From the NCBI GenBank assembly GCA_003142535.1, contig PLMQ01000030.1, forward strand, positions 2,259 through 53,781: DNA of 51,523 nucleotides, written 5' to 3'. The notes below the pieces were generated by a model. That model was not told the DNA's origin, made no database searches, and was given only the letters and a program-made list of their open reading frames with translations. The DNA is from Syntrophaceae bacterium (GTDB lineage Bacteria > Desulfobacterota > Syntrophia > Syntrophales > Smithellaceae). The translations under genes and the position numbers were made by a program. Shown piece by piece: positions 8,237 through 15,030 of the stretch; position 1 is the first letter of the stretch, and the number at the start of each line of letters is the position of its first letter.

Positions 8237-8889
8237 TGGACAGATTCAGAAAACAGCGGGCACGGATGTTGGAGACTCAGGTAAAAGCGCGCGGTATAAC
8301 TGATGCCCGTGTTTTGAAGGCGATGGAAACTGTTCCGCGCCATCTTTTTATTGACGAAGGTTTGATTAATCAGGCCTATAATGACAGCCCTTTGCCGATT
8401 GGCGGAAACCAGACTATATCTCAACCGTACATTGTTGCCCTGATGACCCAGGCTTTGGAACTGAAGGGTAAAGAAAGAGTGCTGGAAATCGGAACCGGCT
8501 CCGGTTATCAAACGGCTATTCTGGCTGAACTGGCCGATAAGGTATTTTCTATAGAAAGAATAGCTGCTTTGGCTTCGCAGTCCCGCAAAATTCTTGATCG
8601 GTTCAATTATTATAATGTAGCCATTATGGTCGGCGACGGTTCGTATGGCTGGAGAGAAGAAGCGCCGTTTGACGCAATAATAACAACTGCTGCAGCGCCT
8701 GATGTGCCCCGGTATTTAGTTGAGCAACTGGCTGTCGGAGGCAGGCTGGTTATTCCTACCGGCGATCGCGATGTGCAAACTTTATACAAACTGACGCGAC
8801 TTTCGGAAAACTTAAATGACATCAAAAAAGAAGACCTGGGGGGCTGCCGCTTTGTGAGCTTGATTGGGGAGAGCGGATGGAAAGAATGA
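8236..8889 (+). CDS. pcm: Protein-L-isoaspartate O-methyltransferase
   Basis: 217 residues, the normal length. It methylates abnormal L-isoaspartyl residues in aged proteins with SAM. Seen: VPRHLFID, the PCMT signature region PLPIGGNQTISQPYIVALM, and SAM motif I VLEIGTGSGYQTAIL; DAIITTAAAPDVPRYLVEQL is the family motif near the active site. The start overlaps the upstream stop by one base and the 3' end overlaps the LysM/M23 gene by 13 bases. Pcm next to an NlpD-like gene is a conserved arrangement in proteobacteria (surE-pcm-nlpD), although no surE is visible here. Confidence 0.92.
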   Translation: MDRFRKQRARMLETQVKARGITDARVLKAMETVPRHLFIDEGLINQAYNDSPLPIGGNQTISQPYIVALMTQALELKGKERVLEIGTGSGYQTAILAELADKVFSIERIAALASQSRKILDRFNYYNVAIMVGDGSYGWREEAPFDAIITTAAAPDVPRYLVEQLAVGGRLVIPTGDRDVQTLYKLTRLSENLNDIKKEDLGGCRFVSLIGESGWKE

Positions 8890-9806
8890 AAAAAATATTG
8901 GCCTTCTGCTTTTGTATGCTCTTCGTCTTGACATTAATTCTTTCCTGCTCAACGTATTCATCTTACGGGCAAAAAGCGCCGGCAAAGGGTGTTTATCATA
9001 AGATAAAAAAAGGAGAAACTTTCTGGAGTATCGCCCGCGCCTATCAGGTCAAATTGCAGGAGCTGGCCGAAGTCAATAATATCAGCAATCCCGAGTTGAT
9101 TGAAGAAGGTTCTGTCCTTTTCATTCCTGCTGTGAATCAGGTCATTGATGATGTTATGACGGCAGCCAAAGCAATGGATGCTCAGACCAAGGCTGCCAGT
9201 TCCGATATTGGTACTAATATCAAAACTTCGGCAGATTATAATGGTGCAACCGGAGAAAAGAAAATATCGCCGGTTACAGTAACTACGGATAAACTGAAAA
9301 CGGCCAATGTTAAACCTGAGGAAGAAACCACGCCCAAAGGCGTAACTGGGGCCGGTAAACCTGCCGGTGAAAAGGCACAACCCAAAATTAAGAAAAAATC
9401 GCCTGCCGAAGAAAAAGATGAAGTTAGATTTGAAAAAAGACGGTTCATCTGGCCGGTGCGCGGCAGCGTGAAAACACGTTTCGGCATTCAACCCAATAAG
9501 ACCTATTATAACTGGATTAAGATTGCCTCTGTTGCCGGAATGAAAGTAAAAGCGGCAGCGTCGGGTATAGTTATTTTCTCCGCCAAGTTGAAAGATTACG
9601 GTGAAACAATTATTATCCGCCATGAAGATAACTATGCAACTGTTTACACCCATCTGAAAAAAAGATATGTGAAAACTGATCAAAATATAAAAAAGGGAGA
9701 GGAGATTGCCTTACTCGGTGAAGTAGATGAAGCCGGGAGCGTTTATATGAATTTTGAAGTGCGGCTGAAAGGTAAGGCACGCAATCCTCTGTTTTTCCTT
9801 CCTTAA
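8877..9806 (+). CDS. NlpD-like LysM/M23 lipoprotein, catalytically degenerate
   Basis: 309 residues. A signal peptide with lipobox TLILSC (Cys24) predicts an outer-membrane lipoprotein. A LysM peptidoglycan-binding domain follows (YHKIKKGETFWSIARAYQVK to LFIPA, about 39-85), then a charged linker and a C-terminal M23/LytM domain (about 190-309, FIWPVRGSVKTRFG to FEVRL). The zinc ligands are missing: the usual HxGxD segment reads YYNWIK and the HLHFEVR histidine is replaced (YMNFEVR). That matches NlpD/EnvC-type proteins, which activate N-acetylmuramoyl-L-alanine amidases at division rather than cut peptidoglycan. A second in-frame ATG at 8886 is possible. Confidence 0.8.
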   Translation: MERMKKILAFCFCMLFVLTLILSCSTYSSYGQKAPAKGVYHKIKKGETFWSIARAYQVKLQELAEVNNISNPELIEEGSVLFIPAVNQVIDDVMTAAKAMDAQTKAASSDIGTNIKTSADYNGATGEKKISPVTVTTDKLKTANVKPEEETTPKGVTGAGKPAGEKAQPKIKKKSPAEEKDEVRFEKRRFIWPVRGSVKTRFGIQPNKTYYNWIKIASVAGMKVKAAASGIVIFSAKLKDYGETIIIRHEDNYATVYTHLKKRYVKTDQNIKKGEEIALLGEVDEAGSVYMNFEVRLKGKARNPLFFLP

Positions 9807-9850
9807 TAATTGCCTCGGCAACCTTGCCAGATAACAAGTAATGCCTATAT

Positions 9851-10026
9851 TATACCAATTCTAAATCAAAGCGCTATCTTTGTTGTCAGCGCCTGCCCCG
9901 CGCATGTAGGGGTTGTCGGCTTCCTCAGCGTATGTACAACGCGTGACCTTTAGGTTGTTCACTGCGCTCCTGAAATTCGAGTTTCACTGCCGCCTTGATA
10001 TCATCTTTGATTTAGAAATGGTATTA
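9851..10026 (+). repeat. Family-A MITE, subtype A1, enlarged
   Basis: 176 bp. Starts TATACCAATTCTAAATCAAA, contains GTTGTCGGCTTCCTCAGCGT and ends CATCTTTGATTTAGAAATGG then TATTA. Longer than the 126-bp form because it carries an extra GTGACCTTTAGGTTG segment and a CCTGAAATTCGAGTTTCAC segment resembling the end of family B, so it looks like a mosaic. Confidence 0.85.
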
Positions 10027-10057
10027 TTAACCAAACCAATATATTTTAAAGAGATGA

Positions 10058-11206
10058 ATGATGAATAATAATTTTGAACAAGGGCCGATCAGACCGCCCA
10101 GCGAGGCAACAAGCCTTCTTGTCCGTGTAACGAGAAATTGCCCCTGGAATAAATGCAATTTTTGCCACACCTACAGCGGCAATAAATTTGAACTGCGCAG
10201 TGTGGATGAAGTTAAAAAAGATATTCAGGCAATGAAAGATATCGCTGATCAGATTACGCAGATTTCCCGGAAGCTGGGTGAGGAAGGCCGGGTCAGCAGA
10301 AATGTATTGAGGTATATTTACAACAACAATGATCAATACAATGAACTTTTCCATAACATAGCGGCATGGCTTTATTTTGGCGGGGAAAACGCATTTTTAC
10401 AGGATGCCAATTCCTTAATTTTAAAAACACCTGAGCTTTTGGAAATTCTGAATTTTTTGCGTGAAAAATTTCCACGGATCGGAAGGATTACATCATATTG
10501 CCGTTCGCATACAGCCGCGAGAAAAAGTGTCGATGAGTTCAGTCAATTAAAAAATGCCGGGCTTACGCGGATTCACATTGGTATGGAAAGTGGCAGTGAT
10601 AATGTCTTGGCTTTGATCCGTAAAGGCGTTACTGCGGAAGACCACATCAAGGCCGGATTAAATATTAAACAATCCGGTATAGAACTCAGCGAATATGTCA
10701 TGCCGGGTTTAGGTGGCTTGCAATGGACTCGCGAACATGCGCGGCAAACAGCTCGGGTTCTTAATGAGATTAATCCGGATTTTATTCGTCTGCGGACTTT
10801 ACATGTAGTGCCCGGTACCGGCTTGGATGATTTAAGGCAAAAGGGAGAATTTTCAATACTGACTGATGAAGAAGTTCTCCAGGAAATTCAGCTTTTTATC
10901 TTGAATTTGAATGTTCGGGAAACAGTACTGGCAAGCGACCATATCTTGAATCTGCTGGAAGAGCTGGAAGGAAAGCTGCCGGAAGATAAACCGAAGCTTT
11001 TATCCGTTATTCAAAGATATTTTGATCTGTCCGCTCAAGACCGGCTGATTTATCGCCTGGGGAGGCACAGCGGTTCTCTGAGGAAAATCAGCGATCTGGA
11101 AGATACAGAAACTTATCTGCGGCTGAAATCTGTCATAGATCAATACAGCGATCAGGGTGGTGACATAGATGAAGATATGGTGGAGATAATGAATAATTAC
11201 ATTTGA
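10058..11206 (+). CDS. Radical SAM protein
   Basis: 382 residues. The 4Fe-4S ligands are Cys28, Cys33 and Cys36 in RNCPWNKCNFCHTY, a CX4CX2C spacing rather than the classic CX3CX2C. Later motifs (YFGGENAFLQD, YCRSHTA, GLTRIHIGMESGSDNVLALI, YVMPGLGG and FIRLRTLHVVPGTGL) fit an Elp3/HemN-like radical SAM barrel. The C-terminal 90 residues are helical with no recognised domain. It stands alone between two family-A repeats. The substrate cannot be deduced. Confidence 0.8.
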   Translation: MMNNNFEQGPIRPPSEATSLLVRVTRNCPWNKCNFCHTYSGNKFELRSVDEVKKDIQAMKDIADQITQISRKLGEEGRVSRNVLRYIYNNNDQYNELFHNIAAWLYFGGENAFLQDANSLILKTPELLEILNFLREKFPRIGRITSYCRSHTAARKSVDEFSQLKNAGLTRIHIGMESGSDNVLALIRKGVTAEDHIKAGLNIKQSGIELSEYVMPGLGGLQWTREHARQTARVLNEINPDFIRLRTLHVVPGTGLDDLRQKGEFSILTDEEVLQEIQLFILNLNVRETVLASDHILNLLEELEGKLPEDKPKLLSVIQRYFDLSAQDRLIYRLGRHSGSLRKISDLEDTETYLRLKSVIDQYSDQGGDIDEDMVEIMNNYI

Positions 11207-11413
11207 CGGCTCTGTGAAAAATTTCCGGTATTTCCGGATATACATCTGTGTAGTTTACCCGGCGTATGCCAGATAGCTCAGAGGATATCAAATATATCTC
11301 TTAATAATCATAAATAAAACAAATACTTGAAACTGAAACCATCTCCTCTTTTGTTTCGGCAGGCGAAAAGGAGAACAATTAATTTCCTGGGAATTGCCTC
11401 TGTTCTTAACAGC
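11207..11413. other. Intergenic stretch without gene
   Basis: No credible coding frame. The only structure seen is an imperfect hairpin near 11341-11374 (TCTCCTCTTTT pairing with GAAAAGGAGA) lacking a good T run, perhaps a weak terminator for the radical SAM gene. Confidence 0.4.
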
Positions 11414-11702
11414 TAATACCAATTCTAAATCAAAGCGCTATCTTTGCTGGCAGCACCTGCCCGGCAAATAACCTGAAGGTCACAAGTGCCTGGGTCGTCG
11501 GCTTCCTCAGCGTATGTACAACGCGTGACCTTTAGGTTATACGCCTCGTCGCCTCCCCCTTGCCCCGCTTACGCGGGACAGTTCAACTAACGAATCCCAG
11601 CTTGTGACCTCTTGCCACCTTTAGGTGGTTAGGTTGTTCACTGCGCTCCTGAAATTCGAGTTTCACTGCCGCCTTGATATCATCTTTGATTTAGAAATGG
11701 TA
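11414..11702 (+). repeat. Family-A MITE interrupted by family-B-like segments
   Basis: 289 bp. Intact A1 ends: TAATACCAATTCTAAATC on the left and ATCATCTTTGATTTAGAAAT then GG on the right. Between them lie AACCTGAAGGTCACAAG, GTGACCTTTAGGTTA, CCCCGCTTACGCGGGACAG and CCTGAAATTCGAGTTTCAC, segments shared with or resembling family B. The plan suggests one repeat inserted into another, or recombination between families. Confidence 0.8.
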
Positions 11703-11755
11703 AATAGGGAGTCTGGTTAACTACTCAGTTTTTTTGTCATATCTTCTAAAAGGTA

Positions 11756-11790
11756 TTAGTCATTGACTAAAAAGTGAAATGATGTTATTC
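11756..11790 (+). promoter_or_regulatory. Possible carD promoter with overlapping palindrome
   Basis: A perfect palindrome TTAGTCA-T-TGACTAA (11756-11770) overlaps a possible -35 box TTGACT (11763-11768). A weak -10 candidate TTATTC follows at 16 bases. It lies 55-70 bases before the carD start. The promoter call is weak; the palindrome is certain. Confidence 0.35.
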
Positions 11791-11825
11791 TTTTTTTTTA
11801 CGCACGGAAAGGCAGGTAAAATAAA

Positions 11826-12311
11826 ATGTTTAAAGTAGGGGATTTGGCGGTATATCCGGCGCAGGGCGTTGGAGTCATTGAAGCTATTGAAAACAGGGAA
11901 GTAATGGGCAAAAAACAGCCCTTTTATATTATGAAGATCATGGGTAACGGCATGAAGATAATGATCCCAACGACTAGTGCTAAAGCCGTTGGTTTGCGTG
12001 AAGTTATCATGGAGAAAGAAATACCCAGAGTTTATGAAATCCTGCGGAATAAAGATGTTACCATCGATAAACAAACATGGAATAAGCGTTACCGGGAGTA
12101 TCTGGAAAAAATTAAGACGGGCTCTGTTTTTGAAATTGCCAGTGTTTTGCGGGATCTTTTTATTTTAAAAAGCGATAAGAATCTTTCCTTCGGTGAAAGG
12201 AAAATGATGGATACAGCCAAAAATTTACTGGTTAAGGAAATATCTGTGGCCACCAATAGGCAGGAAGATAAAGTTGAGCAAGACTTACAGATGATTTTCA
12301 CTGTGCAATAG
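11826..12311 (+). CDS. carD: CarD/CdnL family transcriptional regulator
   Basis: 161 residues. The N-terminal RNA-polymerase-interacting (Tudor-like) domain reads FKVGDLAVYPAQGVGVIEAI and YIMKIMGNGMKIMIPTTSAK; the helical C-terminal DNA-contacting part follows (TWNKRYREYLEKIKTGSVFE, LSFGERKMMDTAKNLLVKE). CdnL/CarD proteins bind the RNAP beta subunit and stabilise open complexes at housekeeping promoters. In deltaproteobacteria it often precedes the PIN/TRAM and IspDF genes, as here. The start is supported by AAAGGCAGG 10-15 bases upstream. Confidence 0.9.
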   Translation: MFKVGDLAVYPAQGVGVIEAIENREVMGKKQPFYIMKIMGNGMKIMIPTTSAKAVGLREVIMEKEIPRVYEILRNKDVTIDKQTWNKRYREYLEKIKTGSVFEIASVLRDLFILKSDKNLSFGERKMMDTAKNLLVKEISVATNRQEDKVEQDLQMIFTVQ

Positions 12312-12324
12312 ATTCTGTTTATTA

Positions 12325-12496
12325 GTGAAACTCCAATTCCGAAAGCGAAGCGCATAACCTAAAGGTCACAAGTCGGAATTGATAAGTTGAATCCGCCTAT
12401 GGCGGACTACGCAATACCGCGTAGCGGAGGGTAATACCCAGCAGCATTCTGCGGAATAGGTTTCCAAAGCTTGCTTTGGGGTTCATACCCGTGATT
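12325..12496 (+). repeat. Family-B interspersed repeat, most complete copy
   Basis: 172 bp. Starts GTGAAACTCCAATTCCGAAA, then CATAACCTAAAGGTCACAAG, CGGAGGGTAAT, GGTTTCCAAAGCTTGCTTTG and ends GGGGTTCATACCCGTGATTG. It contains the hairpins CCGCCTATGGCGG, CCGCGTAGCGG and CCAAAGCTTGCTTTGG. It begins 13 bases after the carD stop. The rest of the gap to the next gene (12497-12650) holds no gene. Confidence 0.85.
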
Positions 12497-12663
12497 GCAT
12501 ATCTTAGATAAGGCTCTTTGAAAATTAAAAACAAGAAAATTGCCTTTACCATTTGTTTTCTAATAAGAAATCGCAAGTGATTCCTCCGCTTTGAAAAGAG
12601 CAGTGGTTTTAATCAGAAATTGCATAAATAATAACAAATATTACTGGAAAGGAGGTGAGGCGG

Positions 12664-13701
12664 TTGATCATCAGAACTCTATTGATCTTGGCATGTTCAA
12701 TTAGTGGTTACGCTATAGCCTACTATATGGCAGCTCCCAATTCATCATATTTGATTTTTGAATCAATTATCGGCTTAATTATAGGATTATCGGTTGCCTT
12801 ATTAGTTATAAAACTGGAGAAAGACATTCGTAAACTTTCCCTGAGAATCATTATCGGCGGCGTGATCGGTATGATCATCGGTTTGCTGATCGCATTAATT
12901 ATGGGTTTTGGCTTAAATATGGTCAGCAAAATCAGAGAAAATCAGCAGGTTGTTCCATGGATTTATATGCTGCTGACTGGTATCTTAGGCTACCTCGGTC
13001 TTGTTCTGGGTTCCAAAAAAGTGGAAGAATTTAATTTCCGCGGATCAGGCGCGAAGATGAGTTCAGAGTTCCGCATTCTGGATACCAGTGTAATTATTGA
13101 CGGCAGAATTGCCGATATTTGTGACTGCGGATTCATGGAAGGAGAATTAATCGTTCCCCGTTTCGTATTGAATGAATTGCAGTTTGTTGCCGATTCATCT
13201 GATTCGATGAAAAGATCGCGAGGCAGGCGCGGGCTGGACATCTTAAACCGCATGCAAAAAAGTTCGGCTATCAACATAGAAGTTATTGATCAGGATTTTC
13301 CTAAAATCAAAGGTGTTGATGGAAAGCTGGTCGCGCTGGCCAAGAAGATTAACGCGAAGCTTTTAACTAATGATTATAACCTGAACAAAGTAGCGGAATT
13401 GCAAGGTGTCCGCGTTCTCAATGTCAATGAACTGGCCAATGCCATGAAACCGGTTGTTTTACCCGGTGAACAAATGATGGTGAAAATTATCCGTGAAGGC
13501 AAGGAACTGGGGCAGGGCGTCGCTTATCTGGATGACGGCACAATGATAATCGTGGATAGCGCGCAGAAAATGCTCAATATGAATGTGGAAGTTATTGTAA
13601 CCAGCGTGTTGCAGACGACAGCCGGCAGAATGATTTTCTCGGAATTGAAAGAAGTGGCGGAAAAGAAGAATCAGCAGAATCAACAGAATTCCAAAGCTTG
13701 A
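12664..13701 (+). CDS. Membrane PIN/TRAM domain protein (YacL-like putative RNase)
   Basis: About 345 residues. The TTG at 12664 is preferred because a full AAAGGAGGTGA ribosome binding site ends 5-8 bases before it; the GTG at 12655 lies inside that site. The N-terminal 115 residues form about four hydrophobic helices. A PIN domain follows with the expected acidic residues (RILDTSVIIDGRI, FVLNELQ, VDGKL, LLTNDYNLNKVAELQGVRVL), then a TRAM RNA-binding domain (PGEQMMVKIIREGKELGQGV). The C-terminal tail is rich in Lys, Gln and Asn. This is the YacL layout, predicted to be a membrane-anchored ribonuclease. A rho-independent terminator follows. Confidence 0.85.
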   Translation: MIIRTLLILACSISGYAIAYYMAAPNSSYLIFESIIGLIIGLSVALLVIKLEKDIRKLSLRIIIGGVIGMIIGLLIALIMGFGLNMVSKIRENQQVVPWIYMLLTGILGYLGLVLGSKKVEEFNFRGSGAKMSSEFRILDTSVIIDGRIADICDCGFMEGELIVPRFVLNELQFVADSSDSMKRSRGRRGLDILNRMQKSSAINIEVIDQDFPKIKGVDGKLVALAKKINAKLLTNDYNLNKVAELQGVRVLNVNELANAMKPVVLPGEQMMVKIIREGKELGQGVAYLDDGTMIIVDSAQKMLNMNVEVIVTSVLQTTAGRMIFSELKEVAEKKNQQNQQNSKA

Positions 13702-13730
13702 TATTAAGGATAGGAAAAAAACAATTGCCA

Positions 13731-13764
13731 AAAAGCCCGGGAAAATAATTTTCCGGGCTTTTTT
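13731..13764 (+). terminator. Rho-independent terminator
   Basis: Stem AAAAGCCCGGGAAAA pairs with TTTTCCGGGCTTTT (one bulged base) around a TAA loop and is followed by a T run. It lies 30 bases after the PIN/TRAM gene. Confidence 0.92.
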
Positions 13765-13770
13765 AATATG

Positions 13771-13847
13771 TAATACCATCGTTGAGGAAGCCGATCCCGC
13801 AAAGAGCGGGACTAACAAAGATAGCGCTTTGATTTAGAATTGGTATA
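13771..13847 (-). repeat. Family-A MITE, internally deleted, reverse orientation
   Basis: Reads TAATACCATCGTTGAGGAAG, a GATCCCGCAAAGAGCGGGAC hairpin and AACAAAGATAGCGCTTTGAT, ending TTAGAATTGGTATA. Both outer ends are kept but the middle is shortened. It ends 5 bases before the ispDF start codon, leaving no recognisable ribosome binding site of chromosomal origin. Confidence 0.8.
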
Positions 13848-13851
13848 AATT

Positions 13852-15027
13852 ATGAAAACAATAGCAATAATACCCGCTGGTGGTTCCGGCAAGAGATTGA
13901 AAACGGATATTGCCAAACAATATTTGCTGCTAGATTCGTTTCCGGTAATCGTGCACACCCTCCGGGTATTTCAGCAGGCGGTGGTTATTGATGAGATTAT
14001 ACTGGTTGTGCCGGAAAATGATATTAAGTTTGTCAGTGAAGAATTTATAAAAAAATACGATTTAACTAAAGTTACAAAAATTATTGCCGGTGGCAGCGAA
14101 AGACAGGATTCGGTCAGAAACGGACTTGCTGCGGTTGATGATAATTGTGATATTGTGCTCGTCCATGATGGTGTGCGTCCATTTGTTACGGAGAAAATGA
14201 TTAATGAAGTTATTGCAGCAGCAAAGACAGAGCAGGTAGTATCCATCGGTGTAAAAGCCAAAGATACAGTCAAGGAAACCGGTGATAATGATCTGGTTTT
14301 GAAAACCATACTAAGGAATAATTTGTGGCTGACGCAGACTCCGCAGGCGTTTCAATTTGCTGTTTTACAAAAAGCTTATGATGTGGCCTACAGAGATAAT
14401 TATTACGGGACTGACGATGCCTCTTTAGTCGAGCGCATTGGCATTAAAGTTAAAATGATTGCCGGCTCCAATGATAATATAAAAATTACGACACCGGAAG
14501 ATCTGTTGATGGCAAGTGCTTTACTCAAAAGCAAATCAGGATGCGAAATGCAAACACGCGTTGGTTATGGTTATGACAGCCATCGTTTTGTTGCCGGAAG
14601 AAAACTTATTCTGGGTGGAGTGGAAATTCCTTTTGATAAGGGGCTACAGGGTCATTCCGATGCCGATGCGCTGATTCACGCGATTTGCGATGCGCTTTTA
14701 GGTGCGGCAGGTGCGGGGGATATCGGCCGGCATTTTCCGGATACAGATCCCCGATATAAAGATATTTCCAGCCTGCTGCTGCTTTCCCGTGTCGGGGAGA
14801 TAATTGCCGCTAAAGGTTTTACGATCAATAATATTGATGCGACAATAATCCTGGAGAAACCTAAAGTTGCTCCATTTGCTGAACAAATCATTGCCCATAT
14901 CGCCGACACTTTGCATTTAGCAGCGGCGGATATAAATATCAAGGCCAAAACAAACGAAGGCATGGGCTTTGTGGGCAGAGGCGAGGGTATAGCCGTTGTG
15001 GCTGTTGCCACAGTGAATAAGGGATAG
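13852..15027 (+). CDS. ispDF: Bifunctional IspD/IspF enzyme
   Basis: 391 residues, two enzymes of the MEP isoprenoid pathway fused. Residues 1-228 are IspD (2-C-methyl-D-erythritol 4-phosphate cytidylyltransferase): IIPAGGSGKRL, KQYLLLD, LVHDGVRPFV and TQTPQAF. Residues from about 233 are IspF (2,4-cyclodiphosphate synthase): RVGYGYDSHRF, LGGVEIP, GLQGHSDADALIHAICDALL and AGDIGRHFPDTD with the metal-binding Asp and His residues. The fusion is known in alpha-, epsilon- and some deltaproteobacteria. The start codon lies next to a MITE end and has no clear ribosome binding site. gltX follows after three bases. Confidence 0.95.
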   Translation: MKTIAIIPAGGSGKRLKTDIAKQYLLLDSFPVIVHTLRVFQQAVVIDEIILVVPENDIKFVSEEFIKKYDLTKVTKIIAGGSERQDSVRNGLAAVDDNCDIVLVHDGVRPFVTEKMINEVIAAAKTEQVVSIGVKAKDTVKETGDNDLVLKTILRNNLWLTQTPQAFQFAVLQKAYDVAYRDNYYGTDDASLVERIGIKVKMIAGSNDNIKITTPEDLLMASALLKSKSGCEMQTRVGYGYDSHRFVAGRKLILGGVEIPFDKGLQGHSDADALIHAICDALLGAAGAGDIGRHFPDTDPRYKDISSLLLLSRVGEIIAAKGFTINNIDATIILEKPKVAPFAEQIIAHIADTLHLAAADINIKAKTNEGMGFVGRGEGIAVVAVATVNKG

Positions 15028-15030
15028 CTT

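Noticed and set aside
8958-9683. 241-codon frame antisense to the NlpD-like gene
   Set aside because: LysM and M23 motifs support the plus-strand gene; the antisense peptide shows no family features.
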